A DNA stretch of 64,000 nucleotides from assembly GCF_011752935.1 (NCBI RefSeq), contig NZ_VWWO01000002.1, forward strand, positions 1,736,001 through 1,800,000, written 5' to 3'. How positions within the stretch are numbered: position 1 is the first letter of the stretch; each line of letters starts with the position of its first letter. The translations under genes were made by a program, and so were the position numbers. This DNA comes from Chitinophaga sp. Cy-1792. Its GTDB lineage: Bacteria > Bacteroidota > Bacteroidia > Chitinophagales > Chitinophagaceae. Under the pieces are notes generated by a model, which saw nothing but the letters and a program-made list of their open reading frames with translations, was not told where the DNA came from and made no database searches. Below, one piece after another: positions 1 to 10,163 of the stretch.

Positions 1-1943
1 TGCTGATACAGGGACTTGATAACAGCGCCTTCACCAAAGACGGCGCTAAACTGCCGGAAGGGATTTATAAGTTCACCGTAGAAGTGCTGGACTATGTCCG
101 GAATACCGTAGTGTCTAACCCTGGTGCCGCCATCATATCCAGTTTCCTGAGTTATCCGCCGATTATCAATCTGCCGATGCGCGATACCAAAGTAGACGCT
201 ATGGACCCGCAGAATGTAGTGTTTCAGTGGATGCCGCGCTCTACTGCCTCTATCAATGCGGCGTTTAATATGGTATATAAATTCAGGCTGGTAGAACTGG
301 TGCCGGCAAACAGAGATCCCAATGATGCCATGCGCTCACTGCGACCTATATACGAAAATATTGTAGACCAGACCATGTTGGTTTATGGCCCCGGAGAGCC
401 GGCGCTGACGCCAGGAAACAACTATGCCGTGCAGGTACAGGCCATGGAAGTAACCGGCAGGGATATGTTTGTGAATGATGGATATAGTGAAGTAGTAAGA
501 TTTACCTATGGAGAGAAGTGCGGCGTACCATCACAGATAGTAGCATTCTTTGCCGGAAAGAATGAGCTGAAGCTCACCTGGGCGGCTAATACCACACAGC
601 AGCAATATACCGTCAGGTATAGAGAAGGAGGGGAGACGCCATCCCAATGGTATGAAGATGTTTGTTACCTGCCACAGATAACGCTTTCAGGATTGAAACC
701 AGGCAAGAAATATGAATATCAGCTGAAAGCCCAGTGCATCTGGGGTTATGGAGATTACTCTCCGGTAGATAGTTTCACTATGCCTAATGAAACGATGACC
801 AAAGGCGACTTTGTATGCGGGAAATCATCAGCAGCATCAAAGATTACCAATACAAAAAATATTGAAGAGTTAAATAAAGGAGATGTTTTTGTTGCAGGTG
901 ACTTCAAAATAGAAGTGGATAGTGCCGGACTGGAAGCCAGTGGCTTCTCAGGTAATGGGCATGTAGAAATCCCATTGATGGGATATGTAGTGGTGCGGGT
1001 AACATTTAAAAACATCGGTGTTAATACGGATAAGCGGATGTACAGTGGTACAGTAGAACTGGCGAGAGATAGTTATGAGGCCGTGTCTAAGAAACTGCAG
1101 GATGAGATAGGTAATTATGTAGATCGCCTGGATGCAATTCTTGCGAATCCAACCGTGGAGAACCTGCTTTCTATTGATGCAGCAGAGGAAATAGCTGTGA
1201 TAGATCGTATGAAAGGCTGGAATGGGCTGGATCAGAGTGTGCTTGATGCTTTTGATGACATTCGGGCAAAGCTGGAGGAGTTGAAAGCATTTCAGGATGC
1301 ATTACCTGATATGACACCTGAGCAGCGTCAAACTGCCTTGCAGAAAGTAGTGAGTGACCTGAAGAAAGCAAAAGATCAGCTGAAAACTGCACTGGAAGAG
1401 CTGAAGAAGATACTGGCGGAGTTATTTAATCTCTATAAACAGGCCATTAAGAAGTTAAGAAAAGAATATACGGATGAGAAGATACAGACCTGGAGAGATG
1501 AAGCTAATAAAGCATCTCAGCAGCAGGATGCACTAAATGAAAATATCCTGCAGGCTGTATTACAGAATGTAAAAAATATTCCTGACGCAGGGGCCGGCAG
1601 TGGCAAAACTGCGGTACCGGATGAGGTAGTGATATTTGATGAAGGTTCCCTGGATATTGATGAAAAAGATGAAACACTGAAACTTGTGCTGCAATACAGA
1701 GATTTAATTACCCAATTGAATAAAGGTATTGTTTTACAATTGTTAGAGAAGGACCAGGATAATGAAGACCTGAAGCAAAAAGTTTTACTGGGCATCAAGG
1801 TAGATAAACAGACGTTCACAGACTATTATAAAACGCAGAAGGCCAAAAATGTGAGCGATGAGGATATGGTGCCTGGTGTGGCAGATGGAGTAATAGATTT
1901 GATTATTTCGAAACTAAAGATACTTTCAGCAGCAGCAAAATGA
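1..1943 (+). CDS. Large secreted FN3/coiled-coil protein (partial, 5' end missing)
   Basis: The reading frame is open from base 3, so the gene starts before the window; 646 residues are visible. A valine codon at 84 could be read as a start, but coding sequence continues upstream of it. The visible N-terminal part has the layout of fibronectin type III-like domains: one around the visible residues for QNVVFQWMP to VQVQAMEV, a second from CGVPSQIVAFF to the end of YEYQLKAQC. The C-terminal half, from about base 1070 to 1560, is a long charged helical stretch rich in Lys, Glu, Leu and Gln that should form coiled coil. The first part resembles large Bacteroidota proteins I associate with a TANFOR domain, but that domain would lie outside the window, so this is from memory only. 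Its stop overlaps the start of the next gene (ATGA), which suggests translational coupling. Function unknown; probably a cell-surface or secreted scaffold. Confidence 0.8.
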   Translation, partial: LIQGLDNSAFTKDGAKLPEGIYKFTVEVLDYVRNTVVSNPGAAIISSFLSYPPIINLPMRDTKVDAMDPQNVVFQWMPRSTASINAAFNMVYKFRLVELVPANRDPNDAMRSLRPIYENIVDQTMLVYGPGEPALTPGNNYAVQVQAMEVTGRDMFVNDGYSEVVRFTYGEKCGVPSQIVAFFAGKNELKLTWAANTTQQQYTVRYREGGETPSQWYEDVCYLPQITLSGLKPGKKYEYQLKAQCIWGYGDYSPVDSFTMPNETMTKGDFVCGKSSAASKITNTKNIEELNKGDVFVAGDFKIEVDSAGLEASGFSGNGHVEIPLMGYVVVRVTFKNIGVNTDKRMYSGTVELARDSYEAVSKKLQDEIGNYVDRLDAILANPTVENLLSIDAAEEIAVIDRMKGWNGLDQSVLDAFDDIRAKLEELKAFQDALPDMTPEQRQTALQKVVSDLKKAKDQLKTALEELKKILAELFNLYKQAIKKLRKEYTDEKIQTWRDEANKASQQQDALNENILQAVLQNVKNIPDAGAGSGKTAVPDEVVIFDEGSLDIDEKDETLKLVLQYRDLITQLNKGIVLQLLEKDQDNEDLKQKVLLGIKVDKQTFTDYYKTQKAKNVSDEDMVPGVADGVIDLIISKLKILSAAAK

Positions 1944-4900
1944 GAAAGATAATTCTGTTAATTGGGCTGATATTCGCAGCCAATGTATGTTTAGCGGTTG
2001 CTCCGGCTTTTGATCTGGAGAAAGAAATGGTAGGTAAGATTGCTGCCTATGTTAATGCCATCGTAGAAGAGAATGCCTACAATGATGCGCATAATCAATC
2101 TTATCTAAATAGGTATATTATTAGTGTTGATGCCAGCAAATTGCTGGCGGTTGATCCTAATAAATTCCTTTTCCAGGATACTGATTTTGGTAATGAAAGC
2201 TATATATCGACCAACGATGAAAAAGAGCTGAACGGAAAATTGTTGACGGCAAAGACTAATACGTCCATTTCTCCGTATCTGTTGATTATTAATAATCTGG
2301 CGCTCGTAGATGGTGGCAATATTTATGATGGAATAACCACCAAAGATATATTTGATGAAACTAATTTAAATATTGACAAAGAGAAGTATTATCCACGTTG
2401 GGTGGCATTAGAAAAAGAAAAAGCCTTTATTGAGAAACTGAAATCCGAGCTGGGAAATAAGCTGAATAATGCCATGTTTGTTTGCTGGACAAGGTTCATA
2501 ACGGTCAAGATGGGCGTTGATAAAGGAGACTATTATGAAACTTTTGTTCCATTCAATATCGGTATTGATAATGAAGTTATTGGCAGGTTTAAGGAGTTGA
2601 TTAAGAGTGCTTCCTGGACAAACGATAAAAAAGAGAGGGCTACCTCTTTTGTGAGATTGATGACGGCCAGTATGAACGCTTTTTCAAAAGCAAAGCCGAA
2701 AAGCGGCCCTGGTCTGATTTATTATGAGACGTACGAAGGTTATAAAGGTGTAAGCGCAGACCTGCTGGCTAAAATAGGGAACCTCATTAATGAAATGGGA
2801 GTTGATGTATATAACCAGTACCAGGAGGATATTAAGCATGCAACAGGGGCAATCGTTTCAGAAGATGCTTTTCAGGAGTATTACAACTCACTTTTAGCAT
2901 ATCAGGGAGCATTCAGGGTCTGGAAAGAAAAACTAGGTTCAGCCAATGATAAGAACCGAATATTGTTACAGTTCGTTCTCTCAAAAAGCAGAGAAGGATG
3001 GTTTAAGGCACTGGATATTGATACCCGCATACGTGTATTGAATATTGTAGGGGTAAAAGGTTTTTTACTTTCCATGCATAACCTCTGGGTGGATGACAGA
3101 GATGGCTATGGCGGGGAGGAATTTATGCTGGCAATTCTTAAAACTGTTACAACAACTGCAGATAAAAAGCGTGTACTGGATGAATTGAAAAAGAACAAAT
3201 TGCTGGAGCACCTGGTGAAGGAGATGGATGGAGATGCTTTTGGGTTGTTTGTGTCTTACGTGGTCAATATGATTTTGGATGTATATCCAAGGCCTGAATC
3301 TGATCATCAGCAAATGGTGTTGAAAAACCGTTTTATCCCGTTTGATTATGATTTCTTTTCCAAAACCCAGAATGAAACACTTAACGATAATGGTAGCCTC
3401 TCATTTAATGTAGAAGGAACAACCTTCATATTGAGACAGGATGCTTTTGAGGAAAAGACTGTGACCTTAGCAAGCCTGACTGCGGATCCTTATGAATACA
3501 TATTAATTCGTTTCGAATCTGATTGTAATTTGGGCAGTAAGTTACACTTCGAAAAGAATAGCTACGCTACTTTACCTGCTATCTTCTGCTATTTCCTGTT
3601 TAACGAACACCATAACAAACAGATTGCGAAATCTGCGTCATTGATTCTGAATACTGGAATGTTTGCGCTTGGGGTGGGAGAATTGGCTGCCTTTTTTCAG
3701 GGTGCTAACGGTATGACAGCTGCGTTGGCAATGGTCGATATGGGTGTGTCCGTGATGAACATAAGAGCTGAAGACTATCTGGACCGTGACCCTGATTTTG
3801 CACGACATCACCCCAATTATATCAGGGTCTTAAAGGCAATAAATCTTGCGTATGGCGCGGGAAGATTGTCATATGAGATGAATGTGGCGTTGGGTGGTGC
3901 ATACAAAACGGCCAATCAAATAATAGCAGAAGCAAATCTAACAGAGGCCCAGGTAGAATTGGTTCGACAGATAATGACGGATTTAAAGGGTAAAGATGTT
4001 CTGAAATTATTGGATGCAGGAGCTTCGGGCGTAGCACAGTTGGGGTCGGAATGGGAACAACTGCTGGTACAGATAGAAAAAGGTGGATTCACAAAACTGG
4101 GCAATCAGCTGAAAAATGCAGATGAAACTTTTCAGAAAATTTTTGCGCAGGATTTTCTAAACGCTGATAAAAATGTTTTGACCGCATTTAACAACGATCC
4201 GGAGCTATTTAATATCTGGGCTAATATATTTAGGTCAAAAGAGATTGGATATCTTCGTGCAGTTGAACATCTTAATAAGGCCAGACTGATTGAACGGTTC
4301 AGTAAACTGAGCGAAAATAAGAAAGCTCTCTTCCTAAACGATTTTGGTGGCGCAAGTGATGAGGCCGTTTTAGCATTAAATAATGATCTTACCCTGATCG
4401 ATGTATGGGAGAACGTATATAGATCGTCGAATATTGAACATTTAGAGGCTTTATCCCGTATAAAGAAGTTAAAATTGGTCAATATTGAGAAGAAGGTCGC
4501 CGATATGACCGAGGCGGATAAAATTAAATTCGCAGGTCGCTTTGGAAGATCATCAGATGATGTTTGGAAGGCAGTTGATAGTTATGTAGATAAGTGGACT
4601 AAATGGAAGGATGAAGTGTTTATTGGAAGAAAGGAATTTGATAGTTATGGCGATCTATGGAACAAAACAGATTTGGACGGTAAAGAAATGTTTTACGAGG
4701 AGTCTGGAAACTATGTAATTGCTCATACAAGACATAATAAGGTGCAGGGGGATTACAATATGGCTAGGGATTTTGCAGCACAAGGTTATAATGTCGAATT
4801 GTTGAATGAAAAGCAAGCAACTGGTATTAAGACACCGGATGCTAATGTGAAAGGAATCGGTATTTTTGATTTTAAGGCATTGGAAGCAGATGACGTTGAA

Positions 4901-5146
4901 GCTATCATAAAGAATGTACATGATTACACCTTGGGAACTAAAGCTCAAAATGCTGACCATATGGCATTTAGTATGAAAGAAAACCCATATATGAAGGTTG
5001 AGTATGTAAATCAGGGAGTTAGTCTTGCGTTAGAAACAGTAGATTTTTCAGGAGTTAGAATTGCCGATAAGGTAGCCTTAATCTATCCTGATGGGAAAAT
5101 AAAGATTATTGACATTAATGATTTTAGAAATGGAATTCGATTCTAA
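1940..5146 (+). CDS. Polymorphic toxin with C-terminal PD-(D/E)xK nuclease-like (CdiA-type) domain
   Basis: 1068 residues with a clear Sec signal peptide (MRKIILLIGLIFAANVCLA). Residues about 30-570 are not recognised. Around 575-690 lies a hydrophobic Gly/Ala-rich stretch. About 740-890 contains two to three helical repeats of roughly 65 residues (FNNDPELFNIWANIFRS is matched by LNNDLTLIDVWENVYRS), a layout I know from the pre-toxin part of Bacteroidota polymorphic toxins. The last 175 residues look like the CdiA-CT tRNA-nuclease type of PD-(D/E)xK fold: H932 and D938 in an HNKxxxDYxxA motif, then GYNVELL, then P966-D967, then D977-F-K979. Such domains cleave tRNA or DNA in competitor cells. 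The start overlaps the stop of the upstream gene and the end overlaps the next gene by 38 bases, as expected for toxin/immunity. Base composition is lower in GC than the flanking genes. No T9SS sorting domain is present, so the export route is unclear. The nuclease call is inference from motifs. Confidence 0.72.
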   Translation: MRKIILLIGLIFAANVCLAVAPAFDLEKEMVGKIAAYVNAIVEENAYNDAHNQSYLNRYIISVDASKLLAVDPNKFLFQDTDFGNESYISTNDEKELNGKLLTAKTNTSISPYLLIINNLALVDGGNIYDGITTKDIFDETNLNIDKEKYYPRWVALEKEKAFIEKLKSELGNKLNNAMFVCWTRFITVKMGVDKGDYYETFVPFNIGIDNEVIGRFKELIKSASWTNDKKERATSFVRLMTASMNAFSKAKPKSGPGLIYYETYEGYKGVSADLLAKIGNLINEMGVDVYNQYQEDIKHATGAIVSEDAFQEYYNSLLAYQGAFRVWKEKLGSANDKNRILLQFVLSKSREGWFKALDIDTRIRVLNIVGVKGFLLSMHNLWVDDRDGYGGEEFMLAILKTVTTTADKKRVLDELKKNKLLEHLVKEMDGDAFGLFVSYVVNMILDVYPRPESDHQQMVLKNRFIPFDYDFFSKTQNETLNDNGSLSFNVEGTTFILRQDAFEEKTVTLASLTADPYEYILIRFESDCNLGSKLHFEKNSYATLPAIFCYFLFNEHHNKQIAKSASLILNTGMFALGVGELAAFFQGANGMTAALAMVDMGVSVMNIRAEDYLDRDPDFARHHPNYIRVLKAINLAYGAGRLSYEMNVALGGAYKTANQIIAEANLTEAQVELVRQIMTDLKGKDVLKLLDAGASGVAQLGSEWEQLLVQIEKGGFTKLGNQLKNADETFQKIFAQDFLNADKNVLTAFNNDPELFNIWANIFRSKEIGYLRAVEHLNKARLIERFSKLSENKKALFLNDFGGASDEAVLALNNDLTLIDVWENVYRSSNIEHLEALSRIKKLKLVNIEKKVADMTEADKIKFAGRFGRSSDDVWKAVDSYVDKWTKWKDEVFIGRKEFDSYGDLWNKTDLDGKEMFYEESGNYVIAHTRHNKVQGDYNMARDFAAQGYNVELLNEKQATGIKTPDANVKGIGIFDFKALEADDVEAIIKNVHDYTLGTKAQNADHMAFSMKENPYMKVEYVNQGVSLALETVDFSGVRIADKVALIYPDGKIKIIDINDFRNGIRF

Positions 5147-5669
5147 TAAATACATTGAGAACACCAAATACCTATTTGAATTAAATAAAAATCTCCTGAC
5201 AGGAATGTTTGTGTTGGGGTATGCATTGGAGCGCAAGGAAGGAACGAAGAGACTAATTTCGCCTAATTGGATAAATAACCCCATTAAAGATGAATGGAAA
5301 TCTCAATGGGACGAAACAATGTTTTTACATGTAAAGATGGGCACTGAAGATTCTAGCTTGAACCGTTCAGCCGAAGAGCGTTATTTGCCATTGAATGGGA
5401 TATTGTTTTCATTAAAACAACTCGAAACAGTTGTTAAAATGGAACTCCCAGATTGGGCAATGTTTTATTTGTTAGGTGAAACACTTGCGCGGTATAATAA
5501 TACTGAAATAAGCACTAGCGAGTTTCGTTATTTTATTAGCCTTTTACCCTTAGAATTCGTGCATAAATATCTTTCACTAATAATAAAAATGCTCGAAACT
5601 TATAAAGAACGTTTTACAGTTGTTAAAGTGGAAATTATTGATGGGCAGGTTTGTCCAACAATAAAATAG
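5109..5669 (+). CDS. Probable immunity protein for the upstream nuclease toxin
   Basis: 186 residues from the first ATG; a second ATG at 5130 gives 179 residues and is equally plausible, and both lie inside the toxin gene. There is no signal peptide or membrane segment, so it should be cytoplasmic, as expected for protection against a nuclease. I do not recognise the family. It is mixed alpha/beta in look, with aromatic and acidic patches (for example NWINNPIKDEW and LPDWAMFYLLG). The call rests on position: it directly follows and overlaps a toxin-type C-terminal domain, is of usual immunity size, and shares its very low GC. My own count on two sampled 60-base lines gives about 30 percent, against about 48 percent in a sampled line of the next gene. 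It could also be an unrelated small protein. Confidence 0.6.
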   Translation: MTLMILEMEFDSNKYIENTKYLFELNKNLLTGMFVLGYALERKEGTKRLISPNWINNPIKDEWKSQWDETMFLHVKMGTEDSSLNRSAEERYLPLNGILFSLKQLETVVKMELPDWAMFYLLGETLARYNNTEISTSEFRYFISLLPLEFVHKYLSLIIKMLETYKERFTVVKVEIIDGQVCPTIK

Positions 5670-5693
5670 CATTTTTTTGATTTGACTTATCCT

Positions 5694-8600
5694 ATGACCC
5701 GATACCTATACCTAACCATACTTTGGTGCTTTTGTTGTTTCACGGGCTTCGCACAAACCGCCCTGGAGAAGCAGATTCAGAGAGCCAACCAAATCATCCA
5801 GACACGCCGTGCGGGCAACCTATTAAGTAATACCGGTCTGTACGACCAGCTAAAAAATGAAGGCGTCGACTTCAAACTGCCTGTCGGCATTGGTCAATCC
5901 GGCAATGGTACGCCGCCTGTCATCATCGATAGTATCCGGTTCCTGCCGGACCATGCAGAAATCACTGCGTATATCGTGGTGCCGCTGCCAGGAACTACCA
6001 GAGAGCTGATGTTTGCCGGTCGTGGTATTCCGGTGTCGAGAGAAGGTGGACTGGTAGGTACAGCGCGGCTGGAACTCGTCAACGATCAGCCTCTGGACCT
6101 CTTCGGTAATAATACGGAGTTCACCTTCCTGCATGGTAAAACATTCGTGGAGTTTGACTGTAATGGTTTTAAAAGACTCGGATTAGGTGCCTCCGTCAAC
6201 CTCTCCAAAAAATTAGTACCGGTAGATGATAAGGGAAAAGTGCTCGACAGCCAGCGTGTAAAGGCTACTTTCGAAGCAACTGCCACCGATCTGAATGATA
6301 TTCTTGCGGCGGTTAATATACAGCCCTTCCAGGTAAGGGGCGCAAAAGGTGTGACCTTCACCATCCAGGATGCTATTATTGACCTCAGTGACGCGCATAA
6401 TAGTCCGGATATGGTATTCCCGGCTGAATATACCAGCGATGATAAAGAACTCTGGCGAGGCTTCTTCCTGCGCAGGTTTGAAGTAAAGCTGCCGCCTGAA
6501 ATACGTAAGCGCTCTACCAAAAAGTCTCCTGTCATTGCAGTTCGTAATGCCCTCATAGATGATAAAGGCTTTTCCGGTGATATCACCGCTACTAACCTGA
6601 TCCCGATGAAAGACGGTGATATGGGTGGATGGTCTTTCTCTCTGGAAACATTCGGTCTGCACTTCGTTGCCAACCAGGTGAAAGGTGGTGAATTCGGCGG
6701 TGGGGTAAACGTGCCTATTACCGGCGATACAACCCGCTTTGATTATAGCGCCGTATTTCATCCCGGTGATGATTACCTCCTTACGGTTAAACCTACCGAT
6801 ACGGTAGATCTGCCTGTGCTGATCGGAACGGCGCATCTGTTGAAAAGTTCTTCACTCGAAGTGGCCGTAAAAGATGGCAACTTCCAGGCGAAAGCAACCC
6901 TCAACGGTGTCCTCACCATTGATGGTGGAAAGTATCCGGCTGTTGCCTCGCTGGCACAGAAATTTAATGTACCGGACATCAGCTTTGAACAGCTGACGGT
7001 GTCCACAGAAGCGCCCTACTTCCATTCCGGTACATTTTCCTTTGCTTCGGATCTGACATTCCCTTCCATTGCAGGTTACGGTCTCTCTATTAATAATATC
7101 AAACTCGTAAAAGATGGCGACAAAAGAGGTCTCTCTTTTGAGGTAGGCATTAACGTGAGCGGTAAAGGTGAAAATGGTTTCTCTGCTGATGCTACCATGG
7201 CGTTGATGGGAAGAGTCGATAAGGATGAGGATGGTCGCATTCACCACATTTTCTCCGAACTGAAAGTCAGTAAGGTAGCCATCGACATTAACCAGGGACT
7301 ATTTAAACTGAAAGGGGGCCTCGAGTTCTTTACAGATGAACCTGTCTACGGCAACGGCTTCCGTGGTGATATCAACGCATCTATCCAGATCTGCAAGGCG
7401 GAAGTAAAACTCAGCTCTGTTGCGCTGTTTGGTAATGTTAAAGGTGATCGATACTGGTATGCAGATATTATGGTGGATCTACCTGTGGCTGTGCCGATAT
7501 TCCCGCCGGCTGTTAAGATAAAAGGGTTCGGCGGCGCGCTGTTCTATGGCGTTTCTGTATTGGCAAAAGGACAGGATACTACTGCCTATCGCCTAGGTAA
7601 TACACATACCGGGGTTATCTATAAGCCGGATGCAACCGCAGGTCTGGGTATAAAAGCATCGCTTAAATTCATTGCGTTGAAGGATAAAACCATCAACGGT
7701 ATGGTGGCGCTGGAAATAGCGTTTAACCGTGGAGGAGGATTGAAACGAATTACCTTCCGCGGGCAGGTGAATGTGATGGCACTGAAGTTGCCGGAAGGAA
7801 CAGAGGCGCTGTTGAAGCAATACCAGAACATGATGCCTGTAAATAAAAGCGCTGACGGCCCCGCCGGCGACTGTGGTTACGATCCTAATAACTTCAAACC
7901 GGAAGGATTGATTTCTGCCGGACTCCTCGTCGATGTTGATTTTGAGAACAGCAGCCTGCTCGCTAACCTGAAAGTATATGTAAATGTATATGGTGCACTT
8001 ACTGGTATTGGACAAAACAACCTGGCCGGAGAAGGTGAGTTTTATGTAGGTCCGGATGGCTGGCATTTGCTGGCAGGTACGCCGGATAATCCTATCGGCG
8101 TAAATATCCTTGGACTGGCAAAAGCGCATGCTTACTTTATGGTGGGTACGGGTTTGCCGGGAAGTCCGCCACCGCCGCCTATTGTATCGGAAATTCTCGG
8201 TGGTAAGGACCTGGATTATATGCGTGATCTTAATGCTTTGGGAGATGGGGCCGGTTTCGCCTTCGGCGCCGGACTGGACTTCGATACCGGTGATAAGCAA
8301 TTCTGGATGTTCTATGCCCGCCTGCGTGCAGGTATCGGATTTGATATAATGGTGAAAGATTATGGAGATGGTTTCCATTGCGAAGGTAAAACCGGACCTA
8401 TAGGCATCAATGGCTGGTACGCCAATGGACAGATCTATGGCTATTTCCAGGGTAAGATTGGTATTAAGGTAAAACTACCTTTTAAGAAAGGAAATTTTGA
8501 TATCATAGAAGTTGGCGCAGCAGTAGTATTACAGGCGAAACTGCCCAATCCTGCATGGATGCGCGGTATCGTAGGGGGTCAGTTTAAATTGTTCGGAGGC

Positions 8601-10151
8601 TTAATCAGTGGAAATTGCCGCTTTGAACTGACACTGGGTGAAGAATGTAAAATTGTAAACAATAACATCTTCGCTGAGTCTGGCGTTCAGATCATTGGCG
8701 ATGCCACACCAAAAGAAGGAGATGATGAGCAGAGCATATTCACTGCACCGCAGATCGTATTTAATATGCCGGTAGGTAAAGTTTTCAGTCTGGATGATGA
8801 TGGCGGAAAATCTCACCAGTTCAGAACAAGACTGGAATATATGAATCTCCGCAAGGGCGTAGAAAATATTGCAGGTTCTTTTGATTGGAGTGGTGATAAT
8901 ACCGTGGTTATCCTGAATACTGATGCATGCCTCGAACCGAGAAGTGCTTACAAACTAACGGCCAGAGTGACTTTTGAGGAAAATGTAAATGGCAGCTGGA
9001 TACCATACATGGTGGATGGAAAAGTGTATGCAGAAGAACTGAACAATAACTTTACCACAGGCAACCTGCCGGATGAAATTCCGCAAAACAAAATCAGGTA
9101 TACTTATCCGATAAAGAACCAGTTGAACTATTACCGTAATGAAGCGCCTGGAAGAAGTGGTTATATTCAGCTGACACAAGATCTGGCGCCTATGTTCCGA
9201 CCAGATAGCTCCTTTACGCAAACCGCCCGACTGATACCTTTTGATGGTAGTGCCAATATCGATTTTCCATTTACCTATTCACCTGGAAAAATCGCCTTCA
9301 ACCTGCCCGAGGCAATGAATAATAACACTGCATATACGTTTGCCCTGGTAAATGTGCCTACAGAAGATGAAAGTGATATATCCAGAAACGTGCAGTCCAA
9401 TGCCACAAATATCAGTAGTGGTGACGCCGGAAATATGTCTGTGACAACTAAAACGGCTACACGCAGTTTAGTGGTTGGTTCCGAAAAAGCATTCTACCAG
9501 CTGGATTTCAGGACAAGTAAATACAATACTTTCTCAGAGAAACTGGATAAAATGCCAAGTCCTACACCATACAGAACTGTCATCAGTAACGGGGTTTATG
9601 AGTTAGGTTATCAGTATGTCAGTGATGAACTGTTTGATAACAATGAGGTAGATGCAGATGGAAATAGTCATGTATTACAGATGGAGGCATTACTGGACGA
9701 TAATGTCTGGTATAAAGAAAATATCTATCCGATGATTTATAACGGATATCCGTTACAGCCAAGCGGTACGGGCGCAACGCCACTCACTATCACCTGGCGC
9801 AGGCCTGAAACATTAGGTATTCCTCCGGTGAGGGCGGTTTATATCAGGCAGGTGAGTACGGGCCTGAATCTGACGCCGGGTGGTCAGACGCAATATACCG
9901 GTGTTTCCGGATTTGTATATAATCTGCCATATGTGATAGACAGGGATTATTCTGAACTGAGAAACAGAATGGCCAATGATATATATGGTCGCCTCTGGGA
10001 ATATCCTGCTGGTAAGGATGTGCTCCTGCTGACGCCATATGCTCAGCTTAGAAAAGGCGACTATAAAATACAGATTAAGTATGTGCTTCCTGGTACCAAC
10101 GTAATTACCTCTACCAGGATTATTACTATTCAAAACCCATACGGACTTTAA
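5694..10151 (+). CDS. Very large secreted beta-rich protein of unknown function
   Basis: 1485 residues from the ATG at 5694, which is followed by a good signal peptide (RYLYLTILWCFCCFTGFAQ). A TTG start four codons upstream (5682) would weaken that peptide. Almost the whole protein is made of short alternating beta-like segments with many Gly and Asn. The region 630-1000 repeats themes of the kind GxxxYGxxxGKIGIKVKLP, which looks like an extended beta-helix or barrel-like structure. The C-terminal third (about 1010-1480) looks like several Ig-like or FN3-like modules. I recognise no enzyme motif. It lies 24 bases after the probable immunity gene and 12 bases before the next gene, so it is in the same transcript. 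I expect an outer-surface or periplasmic structural protein. No T9SS sorting domain is evident at its C-terminus. Confidence 0.75.
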   Translation: MTRYLYLTILWCFCCFTGFAQTALEKQIQRANQIIQTRRAGNLLSNTGLYDQLKNEGVDFKLPVGIGQSGNGTPPVIIDSIRFLPDHAEITAYIVVPLPGTTRELMFAGRGIPVSREGGLVGTARLELVNDQPLDLFGNNTEFTFLHGKTFVEFDCNGFKRLGLGASVNLSKKLVPVDDKGKVLDSQRVKATFEATATDLNDILAAVNIQPFQVRGAKGVTFTIQDAIIDLSDAHNSPDMVFPAEYTSDDKELWRGFFLRRFEVKLPPEIRKRSTKKSPVIAVRNALIDDKGFSGDITATNLIPMKDGDMGGWSFSLETFGLHFVANQVKGGEFGGGVNVPITGDTTRFDYSAVFHPGDDYLLTVKPTDTVDLPVLIGTAHLLKSSSLEVAVKDGNFQAKATLNGVLTIDGGKYPAVASLAQKFNVPDISFEQLTVSTEAPYFHSGTFSFASDLTFPSIAGYGLSINNIKLVKDGDKRGLSFEVGINVSGKGENGFSADATMALMGRVDKDEDGRIHHIFSELKVSKVAIDINQGLFKLKGGLEFFTDEPVYGNGFRGDINASIQICKAEVKLSSVALFGNVKGDRYWYADIMVDLPVAVPIFPPAVKIKGFGGALFYGVSVLAKGQDTTAYRLGNTHTGVIYKPDATAGLGIKASLKFIALKDKTINGMVALEIAFNRGGGLKRITFRGQVNVMALKLPEGTEALLKQYQNMMPVNKSADGPAGDCGYDPNNFKPEGLISAGLLVDVDFENSSLLANLKVYVNVYGALTGIGQNNLAGEGEFYVGPDGWHLLAGTPDNPIGVNILGLAKAHAYFMVGTGLPGSPPPPPIVSEILGGKDLDYMRDLNALGDGAGFAFGAGLDFDTGDKQFWMFYARLRAGIGFDIMVKDYGDGFHCEGKTGPIGINGWYANGQIYGYFQGKIGIKVKLPFKKGNFDIIEVGAAVVLQAKLPNPAWMRGIVGGQFKLFGGLISGNCRFELTLGEECKIVNNNIFAESGVQIIGDATPKEGDDEQSIFTAPQIVFNMPVGKVFSLDDDGGKSHQFRTRLEYMNLRKGVENIAGSFDWSGDNTVVILNTDACLEPRSAYKLTARVTFEENVNGSWIPYMVDGKVYAEELNNNFTTGNLPDEIPQNKIRYTYPIKNQLNYYRNEAPGRSGYIQLTQDLAPMFRPDSSFTQTARLIPFDGSANIDFPFTYSPGKIAFNLPEAMNNNTAYTFALVNVPTEDESDISRNVQSNATNISSGDAGNMSVTTKTATRSLVVGSEKAFYQLDFRTSKYNTFSEKLDKMPSPTPYRTVISNGVYELGYQYVSDELFDNNEVDADGNSHVLQMEALLDDNVWYKENIYPMIYNGYPLQPSGTGATPLTITWRRPETLGIPPVRAVYIRQVSTGLNLTPGGQTQYTGVSGFVYNLPYVIDRDYSELRNRMANDIYGRLWEYPAGKDVLLLTPYAQLRKGDYKIQIKYVLPGTNVITSTRIITIQNPYGL

Positions 10152-10163
10152 CGATAGAGAATC

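Noticed and set aside
5682..5693. TTG start for the 1485-residue protein
   Set aside because: The ATG at 5694 gives a better signal peptide, and the TTG is poorly placed.
7593..8378. 261-codon open frame on the minus strand
   Set aside because: It lies wholly antisense to the 1485-residue protein gene, has no signal or domain, and is Ile/Thr/His-rich as is typical of shadow frames.
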